Made by a program: the position numbers and the translations under genes
In this document: positions 1-6,765 of the stretch, piece after piece
How positions within the stretch are numbered: position 1 is the first letter of the stretch
Layout of the letters: every line of letters begins with the position of its first letter
Source of the DNA: Saprospiraceae bacterium
GTDB lineage: Bacteria > Bacteroidota > Bacteroidia > Chitinophagales > Saprospiraceae
NCBI GenBank assembly: GCA_007125435.1
Contig: SLDF01000026.1
Span: 1-15,005, forward strand
DNA length: 15,005 nt
Direction of reading: 5' to 3'
The notes under the pieces: model-generated
Database searches by the model: none
Told to the model about the DNA's origin: nothing
What the model saw: the letters and a program-made list of their open reading frames with translations, nothing else

Positions 1-72
1 ATTCACAGGTCTGCCATAGAGTGTCGCTGCTGTTTTGAGTGGCTTTTTCTTTTAGTGGCTGTGCAAAAGAAT

Positions 73-152
73 ATTCTTAGATATGGGTTTAGTCACAATT
101 TAGGTCGACGCTGAGCCAGAGGCGGCTCAGTTCCTTCATTATCAGATTGACA
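73..152 (+). repeat. copy A of an ~80-bp hairpin repeat (best copy)
   Basis: The most complete copy of a repeat found several times in the left flank. Its first half runs from ATTCTTAG through GGTCGACGCTGA. Then comes a perfect 7-bp stem at 111-130 (CTGAGCC, loop AGAGGC, GGCTCAG), followed by the tail TTCCTTCATTAT..GATTGACA. Positions 111-152 match 768-809 at 38 of 42 bases by hand count. Two of the four differences are paired and keep the stem intact. The orientation given is arbitrary. Confidence 0.75.
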
Positions 153-167
153 TTTAGTCAATCTGAT
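141..167. repeat. perfect 11-bp inverted repeat
   Basis: ATCAGATTGAC (141-151) and GTCAATCTGAT (157-167) are exact reverse complements around a 5-base loop. The hairpin overlaps the tail of repeat copy A. The other copy of that tail (789-809) lacks the second arm. No T-run follows, and there is no gene close by to terminate, so a terminator role is not supported. Confidence 0.8.
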
Positions 168-384
168 TGCTTCGCACCATTCAGTCAAGCCCCTCCCTCC
201 AGCGCTCCACTACCTATGCCAGCCCTGCTCATATCGCTAACCCGGTTTATATATTGGAAATTCGTAATGAGAGTTCGAATGGCAAAAAAATAAGTGATTT
301 CGTGAATGAGCCATAGTCGCTCCTACGATGATTGAACGAAATCAAGCGAAGCGCCTTATTTTGAAGCCATTCGGAGTCGTAATA

Positions 385-413
385 CCCGCCTGCTGCCATC
401 GTCAGGTGGCGGG
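385..413. repeat. GC-rich palindrome CCCGCC...GGCGGG
   Basis: CCCGCC (385-390) pairs with GGCGGG (408-413). An alternative pairing of the adjacent CCTG with CAGG would extend it with a bulge. It is locally much more GC-rich than its surroundings. It lies in the gene-free flank, is not followed by a T-run and has no identified role. Confidence 0.5.
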
Positions 414-463
414 CAGGGATTTTCCAATGCATAAAACGGGTTCTAATCCCTCACGCAAGCAAT

Positions 464-498
464 CGGTTGTCGGTTGTCAGTTGTGGGCTACGGGTTGT
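464..498. repeat. 7-bp tandem repeat, CGGTTGT type
   Basis: Five consecutive heptamers: CGGTTGT, CGGTTGT, CAGTTGT, GGGCTAC, GGGTTGT. The period is exactly seven with no slippage, and the fourth unit has diverged. It ends directly against the TTCGCTTCGCT element. Two other unrelated-sequence heptamer tracts occur at 895-943 and 14250-14277. Confidence 0.75.
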
Positions 499-499
499 T

Positions 500-552
500 T
501 TCGCTTCGCTGTTTAATGTTTGAGATTCGCTTCGCCTTCTCAAACGTTTACG
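500..552. repeat. TTCGCTTCGCT palindromic element, left-flank relative of the right-end array
   Basis: The element contains TTCGCTTCGCTGTTTAA, the same word that builds the array at the right end of the window. A hairpin follows: GTTTGAGA (518-525) and TCTCAAAC (538-545) are exact reverse complements around a 12-base loop that itself repeats TTCGCTTCGC. The end, CTCAAACGTTTACG (539-552), is an exact 14-base inverted match to 14992-15005. It is therefore a short member of the same dispersed family. Confidence 0.7.
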
Positions 553-607
553 ATATGTAGTTTAGTGATTAAGATAGTCAAGCAGGTTTTAATAGATGAT
601 CTGGATC

Positions 608-623
608 CTGAGCCAGAGGCGGT
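608..623 (+). repeat. copy B of the hairpin repeat, half copy
   Basis: CTGAGCCAGAGGCGG matches the left stem and loop of copies A and D exactly. The match then breaks off into an AT-rich stretch, so the right arm is lost and no stem can form. This looks like a decayed or truncated copy. Confidence 0.6.
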
Positions 624-650
624 AATATTTTTGTTGTTGATTTGAAGAGC

Positions 651-716
651 ATCCTTATTATAGGTTTTAAATTATAGAACAGTCAATGCTAAGTCGAGGG
701 CGGCTAAGTTTTATTA
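651..716 (+). repeat. copy C of the hairpin repeat, degenerate
   Basis: The order of words is the same as in copy A: ATCCTTATTATAGG, then AGTCAATGCTAAG, GAGGGCGGCTAAG and a TTTTATTATCA tail. Many substitutions are present, and the stem has decayed to an imperfect pairing. The similarity is judged by eye from shared order and spacing. Confidence 0.5.
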
Positions 717-767
717 TCATCTACTAGTTTTCTCATTATGGCGATTTTTCACTCAGATACAGTGATG

Positions 768-856
768 CCGAGCCAGAGGCGGCTCGGTTCCTTCATTATT
801 GGATTGACAAAGCATTCTTAGTATTGGGTTCAAATCAGGACTTAGTCGATGCTGAT
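768..856 (+). repeat. copy D of the hairpin repeat plus the start of a further copy
   Basis: CCGAGCC, loop AGAGGC, GGCTCGG (768-787) forms a perfect 7-bp stem. Relative to copy A the second base pair has changed from T-A to C-G on both sides. The tail TTCCTTCATTATTGGATTGACA follows. Directly after it, 814-856 (ATTCTTAGTATTGGGTT ... TTAGTCGATGCTGA) matches the beginning of copy A at 73-114. D is therefore followed head to tail by a truncated further copy. Confidence 0.7.
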
Positions 857-894
857 ACAAGGCATTGAATGATTTTTGTTGTGCATGAGAGCTC

Positions 895-943
895 AGCTTG
901 AAGCTTGAGGCTTGTAGCTTAAGGCTTGTAGCTTGTCGTTTGA
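895..943. repeat. 7-bp tandem repeat, AGCTTGA/GGCTTGT type
   Basis: Seven consecutive heptamers: AGCTTGA, AGCTTGA, GGCTTGT, AGCTTAA, GGCTTGT, AGCTTGT and the diverged CGTTTGA. The register is exactly seven. The minus-strand translation yields repetitive LKLQASS-like residues. That pattern commonly produces false hypothetical proteins in Bacteroidota annotation, so the frame covering it should not be called a gene. Confidence 0.8.
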
Positions 944-1014
944 AGATTCTGTTCTCTTCCAAGTTTTACTGGTCCTTTGATCGAGTCATATTGGTGATAA
1001 TACGCAGAATACCA

Positions 1015-1023
1015 GGGGGGGGG
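1015..1023 (+). repeat. homopolymer run of nine G
   Basis: An uninterrupted G9 in an otherwise AT-rich stretch, about 60 bp before the unconvincing frame at 1081 and 330 bp before the exopolysaccharide cluster. Such runs are slippage-prone and are also common sequencing-error sites. No open frame crosses it that would be switched by a length change. Confidence 0.6.
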
Positions 1024-1302
1024 ATTTATATGTAGCCTTTTATCAGCTATGCTCTTCAATCAAGTTGTATCATCAGTAAGGTGACCAAAAATACAAGTAG
1101 GTCTTTTCAGAAAGTTGCTCCTTTGCATGTATTATCCAATACTATCAAGTTTCACAGTATGGCAGCTATTGCTTTCTCCCGGAAACATGCACTAAATAGT
1201 AATTCTAAATGCGGCTATTTGACTTTAGAGGTCAAAGAAATAACACAGACTTTACTTTTAAACCTTTGCCATTGTAGGCGTCTTCAAAAAATGGCTCAGA
1301 AC

Positions 1303-1329
1303 TTTGAATAAAAAAAGGCATAATATTTG
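1303..1329 (+). promoter_or_regulatory. weak candidate promoter for the exopolysaccharide cluster
   Basis: AATATTTG at 1322-1329 differs by one base from the Bacteroidota -7 element TAnnTTTG, and TTTG at 1303-1306 could serve as the upstream box. The 15-base spacing is shorter than usual. The predicted start would lie a few bases before the ATG at 1350. This is a guess, and the real promoter could be elsewhere in the left flank. Confidence 0.2.
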
Positions 1330-1349
1330 CAATACATACTTATTGACTT

Positions 1350-2234
1350 ATGATAAAGTCATGGACAATGAAATTTAAAGAACATGGTCAGTTGATAACC
1401 ACTACCATAAAACGTGAGGTTTACATCAAAATATTGAATACTAATTTGAGTCTATTCAAGGAGGCAGTTTATGCCGGTTTATTAGCACTAATGCTTCTGC
1501 ATTTGCCTATACTATCATGGGGTCAAGAGCTAGAGATACAGGAAGAAGACGAGCAACTCATCTATGATTTAAATAAAAGCATCCAAGACCAGATACCACC
1601 TTTAGATATCTTGTTCTTAACAGCCACAAAAAATCATCCATCAGTAAATTACAATGCTGAATTGGCCAAGGCTTTTGAGAGGAAAGTAAGAATAGAGAAA
1701 AAAACATGGACCTCACACCTCAACGGCTTTTTTAATTATGGATATGGTAATCAGGCACTAATTGCGACTGGTACTGTAGAATCGGACTTTGTAAACATAG
1801 CCAATGGATATAGAACAGGAGTAAATGTTAATATCCCCCTCTACGAATTCACGACTAGAAAAGATAGAATAAAATGGTTGAAGCAAGAGTATGAAGCTCA
1901 GCTGTATAAGACCGATGAATTAGCTCTGGAAGTGCACAATAAAGTGGTCGAGCACTACCACGATTTAATTCTGTCTCAAAAAGTCATGAATCTCAGATTT
2001 GATATGGCAGAGAAAGCCAGACAAAGCATGACCATTTCTGAGCGCGAGTTCAGGGTAGGCAATATGGACATTACCAACTATACGCGTATAGTAGAGATAT
2101 TTACCATCAACAAGACCCAGTTTGAGGTAGCTAAAAAAGAGTTTCTGGTGGCCCTGGACAAATTGGAATTGCTCGTCGGACAGCCGCTGCACATGATAGA
2201 TATGTCAGAATTTGAAAATGGAGGTCTAGAATGA
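1350..2234 (+). CDS. half-length TolC-family outer-membrane protein of the exopolysaccharide cluster
   Basis: Probable outer-membrane channel component for polysaccharide export. A hydrophobic segment at residues 42-57 ending in SWGQE looks like a signal peptide. The 38 residues before it are unusually long and polar, so the true start may be the TTG at 1434 or 1446. The body matches one OEP repeat of TolC. A helical stretch (about 85-121) is followed by a strand-turn-strand segment (about 122-167) ending in NVNIPLYEF. A long helical hairpin (168-285) then carries the family-like EFRVGNMDITNY (232-244) and ends in LELLVGQPL (272-280). Usual TolC proteins are about 420-480 residues with two such repeats, whereas this has one (294 residues). 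Its TGA overlaps the next start (ATGA), implying translational coupling with the chain-length protein. It probably takes the place of Wza. Family call fairly sure; role in export inferred from context. Confidence 0.8.
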   Translation: MIKSWTMKFKEHGQLITTTIKREVYIKILNTNLSLFKEAVYAGLLALMLLHLPILSWGQELEIQEEDEQLIYDLNKSIQDQIPPLDILFLTATKNHPSVNYNAELAKAFERKVRIEKKTWTSHLNGFFNYGYGNQALIATGTVESDFVNIANGYRTGVNVNIPLYEFTTRKDRIKWLKQEYEAQLYKTDELALEVHNKVVEHYHDLILSQKVMNLRFDMAEKARQSMTISEREFRVGNMDITNYTRIVEIFTINKTQFEVAKKEFLVALDKLELLVGQPLHMIDMSEFENGGLE

Positions 2235-4384
2235 GTATAAATCAAGTCATAAACCTTCTGCTTCGAAATTGGCTAATTCTAATATTATTTCCGCTAATGT
2301 TAGCAGGAGCCGTTTTCTATTTCTCTCAAAATGAAGTGAGAGAATATGAATCCGGAGCCTTACTTTACACGAGTCTTGGCGGCAGCCGAACTGGCTCCGT
2401 AGGTGAATCTGTGAGAATGGATTACTATACATCAAACAATATGTTTGACAATATGGTCATTCTGATCAGATCAAGAGAGACTATAGAAAAGGCCAGTTTA
2501 AAACTAATGGCACTCCATATGAGCCTCGATCAGCCGGACTCAACAGTTATTTCCAAGGGCAATTATCAATACCTAAGGAGTCAAATACCTGAAGGTATTT
2601 GGCAGCAAATAGCTGTACCCGGTGATCCTGAGAAAACTTACGACAATCTGGTCGAAGAGCGCAAAGAGAACGATTTGCTCTTCGTTGATCAAATGCTCAG
2701 AGACAGTGAGAACTATGGCATCTTTAACATATTAAACAGATTGAGAGCCAATAGAAGGGCCTCAAGTGATATGATGGAGCTTGTATACAGAGCCAATGAT
2801 CCGGGAATTTGTCAGTACACTTTGATTTATATCATCGAGGTATTCATGGACAAATACGCTTTATTGAAAGAAGAAGAAAACATCAACGCCATAAAGTATT
2901 TCGAGAATCAACTAGAAATAGCTAAAGGAAAGCTAGACGATGCTGAGGCCAGGCTAAAAGGTTTTATCTCCCAAAACAATATTCTCAACTTTTACGAGCA
3001 AGGAAAATATCTTGACATAGCTTTGCTAGAGCAAGAAAGGGACGAAGAGTTAGCAAGTCGATTAAAAGCAGGAACAGAGTCCAATCTTGAGCAGATAGAG
3101 GAGTTGTTTGATATGTTCAATACAAGGTCACAAGTTTTAGATGAGCTGATCGGTCTTCAAAGACTTCTCATTTCAAAGTCAAACGAATTGGAAAGCTTAA
3201 GACTTCAACCTAGCCCCAATGCCGAAAGGATTAGGTACCTCAGAAATGACATTGCAGAAGTACAAAGTGAAATCGACACCCGATCCAATCAGGTCTTTGA
3301 AGTGACCAATACCAAAGAAGGCGTTTCAAGAGAGACCATACTGGATGAGTGGCTCAAGCTAAAAGTGGAATACGAAAATCAGGTTCAATCATTAGAAGTC
3401 ATGAAAGAGCGCAGACAAAGTCTCTCAAGGCGTATATCAGCGTTTGCACCATTAGGTGCAGAGCTCAATAAGCTCGAAAGAGAAGTCACTGTAAATGAAG
3501 GCCAGTATCTATCCATTCTACATGGGCTTAATATGGCTTACCTCAAAAAGTATGATCTGGAGATGTCTACAAACCAACAGGTCATTGATGAACCTTTTTA
3601 TCCTCTTGCACCTCTAACTTCTAAAAGAAAGCTCTTGGTTATTGGTGCATTCATGGCAGGTTTTTTACTGATAGTCAGTATCATCATAGGCACCAGGTTA
3701 TTAGACCCTAAGATAAGGACATTAGAGCGCGCACTGGAGACAACCGGTTTGAATGCTGCCGGTACATTCCCTGATACCAAAAAGTTAAAATCTAATGTGG
3801 ATGCGGAGTTACTTATGGATGGATTAACAGGACAGATCATAGGTCAACTCAAATATAAGCTGACTGTGGCTTACACAGATATGGAAAGAGCAACTTATAT
3901 TACACTTTTCAGCCATCATCAAGGTGAAGGTAAAAACTTTGTTGTTAAGCAGCTGGTCAAAAAACTAGACGAATTGAGTTATAGGAACCTTGTTATCTCT
4001 TATAAAGATAATGACAAATATGAGTCTGAAAAAACAGATTGGCTGAAAATATCAGACAACTTCAACATTCTGAAGGCACGAAACATTTCAGAACTCATTA
4101 ATAATAATGATAAGTCGCCAGAAAATTATGACAACATCATACTGGTCCTGGACTCTTTCAATCGAAGCAGTGTCCCTACTCACATCATAAAAAAATCAGA
4201 TGTTTCGCTTTTGGTTATCAATGCCAACAGGAAATGGAATGGATTGGACAAGAGATTACTATCCAATTATGACAATATTGAAATACCTGCTCCAATATTT
4301 GTATTGAACAAAATGTCACTGATTGATATGGAGCAGGGCTATGGATCTATACCCAAAAAGAAGGGCTGGTTTAAAAAGAGTTGA
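2231..4384 (+). CDS. Wzz/GumC-type polysaccharide chain-length protein with degenerate BY-kinase-like domain
   Basis: Inner-membrane polysaccharide co-polymerase that sets chain length and links polymerisation to export. TM1 lies at about residues 14-32 and TM2 at about 467-487. Between them is a long periplasmic, largely coiled-coil region (about 210-440), and the Pro-rich DEPFYPLAPLTSKRK (453-467) precedes TM2 as in this family. The cytoplasmic tail (about 550-700) has the layout of a bacterial tyrosine kinase. Its Walker A-like SHHQGEGKNF (561-570) has Asn where Ser or Thr should follow the Lys. ILVLDSF (637-643) stands where Walker A' normally reads (I/L)(I/V)DTPP. The C-terminus KKKGWFKKS lacks the usual tyrosine cluster. 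Kinase activity is therefore doubtful, though nucleotide binding cannot be excluded. Length (717) is normal for Wzc-like proteins. It overlaps its upstream neighbour by ATGA and its downstream neighbour at TTGA if the TTG start there is used. Confidence 0.88.
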   Translation: MSINQVINLLLRNWLILILFPLMLAGAVFYFSQNEVREYESGALLYTSLGGSRTGSVGESVRMDYYTSNNMFDNMVILIRSRETIEKASLKLMALHMSLDQPDSTVISKGNYQYLRSQIPEGIWQQIAVPGDPEKTYDNLVEERKENDLLFVDQMLRDSENYGIFNILNRLRANRRASSDMMELVYRANDPGICQYTLIYIIEVFMDKYALLKEEENINAIKYFENQLEIAKGKLDDAEARLKGFISQNNILNFYEQGKYLDIALLEQERDEELASRLKAGTESNLEQIEELFDMFNTRSQVLDELIGLQRLLISKSNELESLRLQPSPNAERIRYLRNDIAEVQSEIDTRSNQVFEVTNTKEGVSRETILDEWLKLKVEYENQVQSLEVMKERRQSLSRRISAFAPLGAELNKLEREVTVNEGQYLSILHGLNMAYLKKYDLEMSTNQQVIDEPFYPLAPLTSKRKLLVIGAFMAGFLLIVSIIIGTRLLDPKIRTLERALETTGLNAAGTFPDTKKLKSNVDAELLMDGLTGQIIGQLKYKLTVAYTDMERATYITLFSHHQGEGKNFVVKQLVKKLDELSYRNLVISYKDNDKYESEKTDWLKISDNFNILKARNISELINNNDKSPENYDNIILVLDSFNRSSVPTHIIKKSDVSLLVINANRKWNGLDKRLLSNYDNIEIPAPIFVLNKMSLIDMEQGYGSIPKKKGWFKKS

Positions 4385-5820
4385 TATATAATGAGTACAT
4401 GAATACCTTATCGTATCAAAAAGGCTTGTGGATAAATATTCTGGCTTCAGTTCTCGCGGCAGTTGCTATAGGGTGGTTTATTTCTGCAATGGGTCTTTTG
4501 GGATTAGGGGTATTTTTTGTTATTCCCATAGCAGCAGCAGTTCTTTTCTTGATCTTCAAACATCCGGCAAACGGTATATTTGTAACACTTTTAGCTTCTT
4601 TTTTTGCTGTGGGTATTGCACGATACCTCCCCGGGCCACTGGGTTTGTCGGTAGACTTTCTTCTTTTATTAACCATCATTTCGGCAGTGCTTAATCCAAA
4701 AGTCAAGCCAAAGCTAGACAACCTGAAAAACTTACTTGTTTACTTTACTTTAATCTGGTTTGGTTACTGTCTATTGCAGATCATTAACCCTGAAGCGCGG
4801 AGTACTGTTGCATGGTTTTATGCTGTCAGAGGTGTAGGACTATACATGTTTCTTACTGTAATAATTGCTTTATTATATTTAGACCAGCCAAAGTACCTTA
4901 ACTACTTTTTCTATTTCATTTTTGGAGCTACATTGATAACATGTATATGGGGTATAAAACAAAAGTTTATTGGCCTAGACAACGCAGAATGGGCATGGCT
5001 TAATAGCGGTCCTAAACAAACGCACATTTTACGCGGAAAACTGAGAATCTTTTCACTGTATTCTGATGCAGGTCAGATGGGTGCCCATATGGGGCATATG
5101 CTTGTATGCGCCGGTGTCCTTCTCCTTGGACCATTTAATTTTAATAAGAAAGTCATCTTTGGTATCATAGCGGCTTTAAGCTTCTACTTAATGATGATAT
5201 CCGGCACAAGAGGCGCTTTATTTGTTCCTGCTGCGGGATTTCTCGCATTCCTCTTTATGACAAAAAACTTCAAACTGCTTGTTTTAGGTTTGATAGTACT
5301 TGGGTCAGTATATGGTGGATTGAGATACACGACCATACTTAATGATGTTTATGAAGTGAGACGTATGAGATCAGCACTCAACCCTGAGGATGCATCATTT
5401 CAGGTCAGGTTAGCTAATCAAAAGAAATATAAAGAGTATCTAAAGACAAGGCCATTCGGTGGAGGTATTGGCACAGCAGGCAGCTGGGGACTGAGATTTT
5501 CACCAGGCACTTTTCTTGCTGAAACACCTACAGACAGTTGGTATGTCAAAATCTGGGGCGAAACGGGCATTGTAGGTCTGAGCTTACATTTGACTATGCT
5601 CATAACGATCATTTTTGCAGGTGTTGTCATCATCTGGCGGTTAAAAGATGAAAAATTGAGATATAAAATGATGGCTCTGCATTCTGGATATATTGGAATT
5701 GCATTTGCCAGCTATGGCAACCCAATATTAGGACAAATACCTACAGGAATAATTCTTTATATTTCTTGGGCTTTTTTATTTATAAGTCCATATATTGACC
5801 GTCGCCTCAAATCAGAATAA
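4381..5820 (+). CDS. O-antigen ligase/polymerase (Wzy-like) family membrane protein
   Basis: Polytopic inner-membrane protein, about 10-12 hydrophobic segments over 479 residues, likely the polymerase of the cluster or a ligase. The Wzy_C/O-antigen ligase signature is visible. GTRGA (275-279) follows a membrane helix. RPFGGGIGTAG (357-367) and TPTDSWYVKIWGETG (382-396) form the characteristic periplasmic loop, followed by more helices. RIFSLYSDAGQMG (222-234) is another typical loop segment. The frame opens with TTG at 4381, overlapping the previous stop. The ATG at 4399 (residue 7, 14 bases after that stop) is an equally good or better start. The stop codon directly abuts the next ATG. Polymerase is favoured over ligase because it sits between a chain-length protein and glycosyltransferases, but sequence alone cannot separate the two. 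Confidence 0.85.
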   Translation: MIYNEYMNTLSYQKGLWINILASVLAAVAIGWFISAMGLLGLGVFFVIPIAAAVLFLIFKHPANGIFVTLLASFFAVGIARYLPGPLGLSVDFLLLLTIISAVLNPKVKPKLDNLKNLLVYFTLIWFGYCLLQIINPEARSTVAWFYAVRGVGLYMFLTVIIALLYLDQPKYLNYFFYFIFGATLITCIWGIKQKFIGLDNAEWAWLNSGPKQTHILRGKLRIFSLYSDAGQMGAHMGHMLVCAGVLLLGPFNFNKKVIFGIIAALSFYLMMISGTRGALFVPAAGFLAFLFMTKNFKLLVLGLIVLGSVYGGLRYTTILNDVYEVRRMRSALNPEDASFQVRLANQKKYKEYLKTRPFGGGIGTAGSWGLRFSPGTFLAETPTDSWYVKIWGETGIVGLSLHLTMLITIIFAGVVIIWRLKDEKLRYKMMALHSGYIGIAFASYGNPILGQIPTGIILYISWAFLFISPYIDRRLKSE

Positions 5821-6747
5821 ATGCCAGATAATAAACACCCACTTGTATCCGTCATCTCAATAAATTACAACGGTCTTCATGAGACTGTGGAGATGATTAA
5901 ATCCTTTGATCAGGTGACTTACCCCAATGTAGAGATCATCATTGTCGATAATGCTTCTACTGAGGATCCATCAGCTATCTCGAAACAATTTCCACATGTC
6001 ACCCTATTTATGAATGAGACTAACGAGGGCTTTGCAGGGGGGAATAACAGGGGCATCGAAATTGCTAAGGGTGAATACATTCTCTTACTCAACAATGACA
6101 CACTGGTAGAACCTGGTTTTTTGGAGCCCCTTATTGAGAGATGTCAATCAGCAGAGCGAGTGGGCATAGTGTGTCCCAAATTGGTATATTTTGAAGATCA
6201 AAATATCATACAATACGCCGGCTATACAAAAATAAGCCCTATCACCGGAAGAGGCCACGGTATCGGTTTTAATGAGAAAGATACAGGTAAATACGACACC
6301 CCAACTATAACACAAAGGGCTCATGGCGCCGCTATGTTCATGCCAAAACCTGTGATAGAAAGGGTAGGTCTCATGGCTGAGATATACTTCTTATATTACG
6401 AAGAGATGGATTACTGTGAACGTATTAAAAAAGCAGGATACAACATATGGTACGAGCCCCAGTCAAAAATCATCCACAAAGAGTCGATGTCGGTTGGCAA
6501 AAATTCACTTATGAAAACATATTACCTCAGCAGAAACCGGCTGCTCTATCTTAGAAGGCAAGTAGATTGGCCGATTTTTTTCATAACCATGCTTTATTAT
6601 ACCTTCATCGCTGTACCAAAAAACATTCTGACACTTATGAAGAGTAGAGAATGGAGCCATCTTAAAGCTTATTGGAGAGGATTCATATGGCACTTCAAAC
6701 ATTTTAAAATCCACAATGACAAGCCGTATATCAGCAAACAATATTAA
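5821..6747 (+). CDS. GT2-family glycosyltransferase (rhamnosyltransferase-like)
   Basis: Transfers a sugar from a nucleotide donor to the growing lipid-linked repeat unit at the cytoplasmic face. The GT-A fold is clear: VSVISINYNG (8-17), IIVDNAST (40-47), the NEGFAGGNNRGI nucleotide-binding stretch (68-79) and the metal-binding LNNDT (90-94, Asp93). An acceptor-side segment GAAMFMP (169-175) is followed by YYEEMDYCERIKKAGY (192-207), carrying the family's acidic catalytic region. A hydrophobic stretch at about 250-268 may anchor it to the membrane. Length 308 is normal for the GT2 subgroup often annotated as rhamnosyltransferases. Donor and linkage cannot be read from the sequence. The ATG follows the preceding TAA with no gap, and the next gene starts 18 bases after its stop, consistent with one transcript. 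Confidence 0.9.
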   Translation: MPDNKHPLVSVISINYNGLHETVEMIKSFDQVTYPNVEIIIVDNASTEDPSAISKQFPHVTLFMNETNEGFAGGNNRGIEIAKGEYILLLNNDTLVEPGFLEPLIERCQSAERVGIVCPKLVYFEDQNIIQYAGYTKISPITGRGHGIGFNEKDTGKYDTPTITQRAHGAAMFMPKPVIERVGLMAEIYFLYYEEMDYCERIKKAGYNIWYEPQSKIIHKESMSVGKNSLMKTYYLSRNRLLYLRRQVDWPIFFITMLYYTFIAVPKNILTLMKSREWSHLKAYWRGFIWHFKHFKIHNDKPYISKQY

Positions 6748-6765
6748 TTGACGCAAACCTGAATT

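Larger units (their letters stand above)
1..1349. other. repeat-rich intergenic region without a convincing gene
   Basis: About 1.35 kb with no open frame that resembles a known protein. Short frames on both strands run through repeats and have compositions dictated by them. One example is the minus frame at 753-962, whose leucine/serine/lysine-rich stretch is simply the heptamer repeat translated. The plus frame at 1081-1311 (GTG start, 76 codons) contains no repeat, but I recognise no family in it and it has no signal peptide or motif. The region holds the repeat copies, heptamer tracts, palindromes and G9 run listed separately. Between these I see nothing further. Confidence 0.6.

Noticed and set aside
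328..516. Plus-strand 62-codon frame (and the 61-codon minus frame at 247-432)
   Set aside because: They run through a palindrome and a heptamer tract, overlap each other on opposite strands, and match nothing I know.
753..962. Minus-strand 69-codon frame with an LKLQASS-like stretch
   Set aside because: The stretch is the translation of the heptamer repeat at 895-943, and the rest covers the hairpin repeat.
1081..1311. GTG-started frame of 76 codons upstream of the TolC-like gene
   Set aside because: No recognised motif, signal peptide or membrane segment, and it lies in a repeat-rich gene-free flank. It could be chance; conservation in relatives would be needed to call it.
4428..4694. 88-codon frame inside the ligase/polymerase gene
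   Set aside because: It is an alternative-frame shadow, with composition rich in Ser, Phe and Cys. The real gene in the other frame has clear family motifs.
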